Assembly (NCBI GenBank): GCA_020634415.1 | Contig: JACKBT010000048.1 | Span: 1 to 32,685, forward strand | Source: Ardenticatenaceae bacterium | GTDB taxonomy: Bacteria > Chloroflexota > Anaerolineae > Promineifilales > Promineifilaceae | Length of the DNA stretch: 32,685 nucleotides | Reading direction: 5' to 3' | Part shown: positions 32,221-32,685 of the stretch, piece after piece | Numbering within the stretch: the stretch's first letter is position 1 | How the letters are laid out: every line of letters starts with the position of its first letter | Program-made: the position numbers and the translations under genes | Notes under the pieces: model-generated | Seen by the model: the letters and a program-made list of their open reading frames with translations, nothing else | The model's database searches: none | Told to the model about the DNA's origin: nothing

Positions 32221-32685
32221 ATGCTAAAAATCAACAATATCGAAGTTGTTTACAATGATGTGATTCTGGTGCTGCGTGGTGTTTCGCTGGAGGTAGGTGA
32301 AGGGCAGATTGTCTCTTTGCTGGGGGCCAATGGCGCGGGCAAGTCTACGACGCTGAAGGCGGTTTCGGGCTTGCTGCGCACGCAAGAAGGGGAAGTGACA
32401 CGTGGCAGCATTGAGTTTGAAGGTCAACGGATTGACCAGATGCTGCCAGATGAGATTGTGCGGCTTGGTATTGTGCAGGTGTTAGAGGGACGGCCGTTAT
32501 TCGGTCATCTCACAGTCGAAGAGAATTTACGCACAGGGGCACTCTTCCGCAATGCGTCTAATGCCCAACTCAAACGCGATCTCGATGAAGTGTACCACTT
32601 CTTCCCTCGCCTGTTAGAGTTTCGCCACCGCACCAGCGGCTATTTGTCTGGCGGCGAACAGCAAATGGTGGTCATTGGCCGCGCC
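32221..32685 (+). CDS. livF: LivF-type ABC transporter ATP-binding protein (cut by window end)
   Basis: The first 155 residues of an ATPase of the HAAT family; the rest is beyond the window. The protein begins MLKINNIEVVYNDVILVLRG. Walker A is GANGAGKST (about 37-45). The Q-loop region VQVLEGRPLFGHLTVEENL is typical of LivF (EGRxxFxxLTVxENL). The signature YLSGGEQQMVVIGRA is reached at the end. Walker B is not included. No ribosome binding site is visible: the T run of the upstream hairpin stops just before the ATG, so initiation may be leaderless or coupled by read-through. It would pair with LivG as the second ATPase of the importer. Confidence 0.93.
   Translation, partial: MLKINNIEVVYNDVILVLRGVSLEVGEGQIVSLLGANGAGKSTTLKAVSGLLRTQEGEVTRGSIEFEGQRIDQMLPDEIVRLGIVQVLEGRPLFGHLTVEENLRTGALFRNASNAQLKRDLDEVYHFFPRLLEFRHRTSGYLSGGEQQMVVIGRA

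Larger units (their letters stand above)
587..32497. repeat. ACGGCCGT: highly iterated palindromic octamer, about 46 copies
   Basis: By manual count ACGGCCGT starts at 587, 849, 1031, 1502, 1681, 1902, 2268, 2854, 2890, 2962, 3466, 3775, 4176, 5838, 5953, 6220, 6252, 6456, 7928, 8079, 10324, 10480, 10884, 12425, 12755, 13202, 13730, 14846, 15779, 16350, 16490, 16511, 16975, 17340, 17520, 18866, 20011, 21244, 21885, 24085, 24421, 26745, 28641, 29549, 30499 and 32490. Fewer than one would be expected by chance. It is often extended to AACGGCCGTT. Single-base variants (TCGGCCGT, GCGGCCGT, ACGGCCGA) are also common. In genes it is read mostly as TAV or NGR. Confidence 0.9.

Noticed and set aside
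587..32497. ACGGCCGT as the element's own transfer repeat
   Set aside because: It continues throughout the chromosomal genes, so it is a genome-wide signature rather than an element-specific site.

Overview
The window looks chromosomal and comes from an uncultured-type bacterium, most likely a Chloroflexota member (Anaerolineae-like). This is an inference from gene content: F420-type luciferase-family oxidoreductase, paired 2-oxoacid:ferredoxin oxidoreductases, large secreted beta-rich proteins ending in a hydrophobic LPFV-type tail, and lipoproteins with Thr/Glu linkers. No marker gene such as rRNA is present to prove it. The palindrome ACGGCCGT occurs about 46 times in 32.7 kb by my manual count, which is a strong genome signature.

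Region 1 (1-7733) is the right part of an integrated mobile element. Ten tightly packed minus-strand genes run from a rep module (small membrane peptide, zipper/Cys protein, basic protein, winged-helix replication protein with five iteron-like repeats inside the gene) into a transfer-like module (membrane proteins, unknown proteins, an FtsK/TraB-type DNA translocase). A divergent tyrosine integrase is followed directly by the 3' part of a tRNA-Arg(CCG) gene and its terminator, which is the probable attachment site. Rep + FtsK-like pump + integrase + tRNA site resembles actinomycete integrative conjugative elements (AICEs) that transfer double-stranded DNA. I see no relaxase or type IV secretion genes. 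The left end is outside the window.

Region 2 (7809-12200, minus strand) holds metabolic genes: an APH-fold kinase-like protein with altered metal-binding residues, an acyl-CoA dehydrogenase, a probable F420-dependent oxidoreductase and a YghZ-type aldo/keto reductase. Region 3 (12451-16089) is a 1212-residue secreted protein with a complete metzincin zinc motif. Region 4 (16548-23572, minus strand) has two adjacent, different 2-oxoacid:ferredoxin oxidoreductase pairs; in the second, the beta subunit carries a C-terminal CBS pair, and a stand-alone CBS protein lies upstream. Region 5 is a FadR/GntR-type regulator divergent from a LIV/HAAT-type ABC importer operon: ATPase, acyl-CoA synthetase, two permeases, a very unusual double substrate-binding lipoprotein, and a second ATPase cut by the window end. 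A plausible joint role of regions 4-5 is uptake of a carboxylic or amino acid, activation to a CoA thioester, and ferredoxin-linked 2-oxoacid/acyl-CoA metabolism.

The most striking signal is not a gene. At most chromosomal ACGGCCGT sites the + strand changes from G-rich on the left to C-rich on the right within about 40 bases, regardless of coding strand. The motif therefore appears to mark local strand-composition inversions, and inverted pairs of it also form hairpins and at least one terminator.
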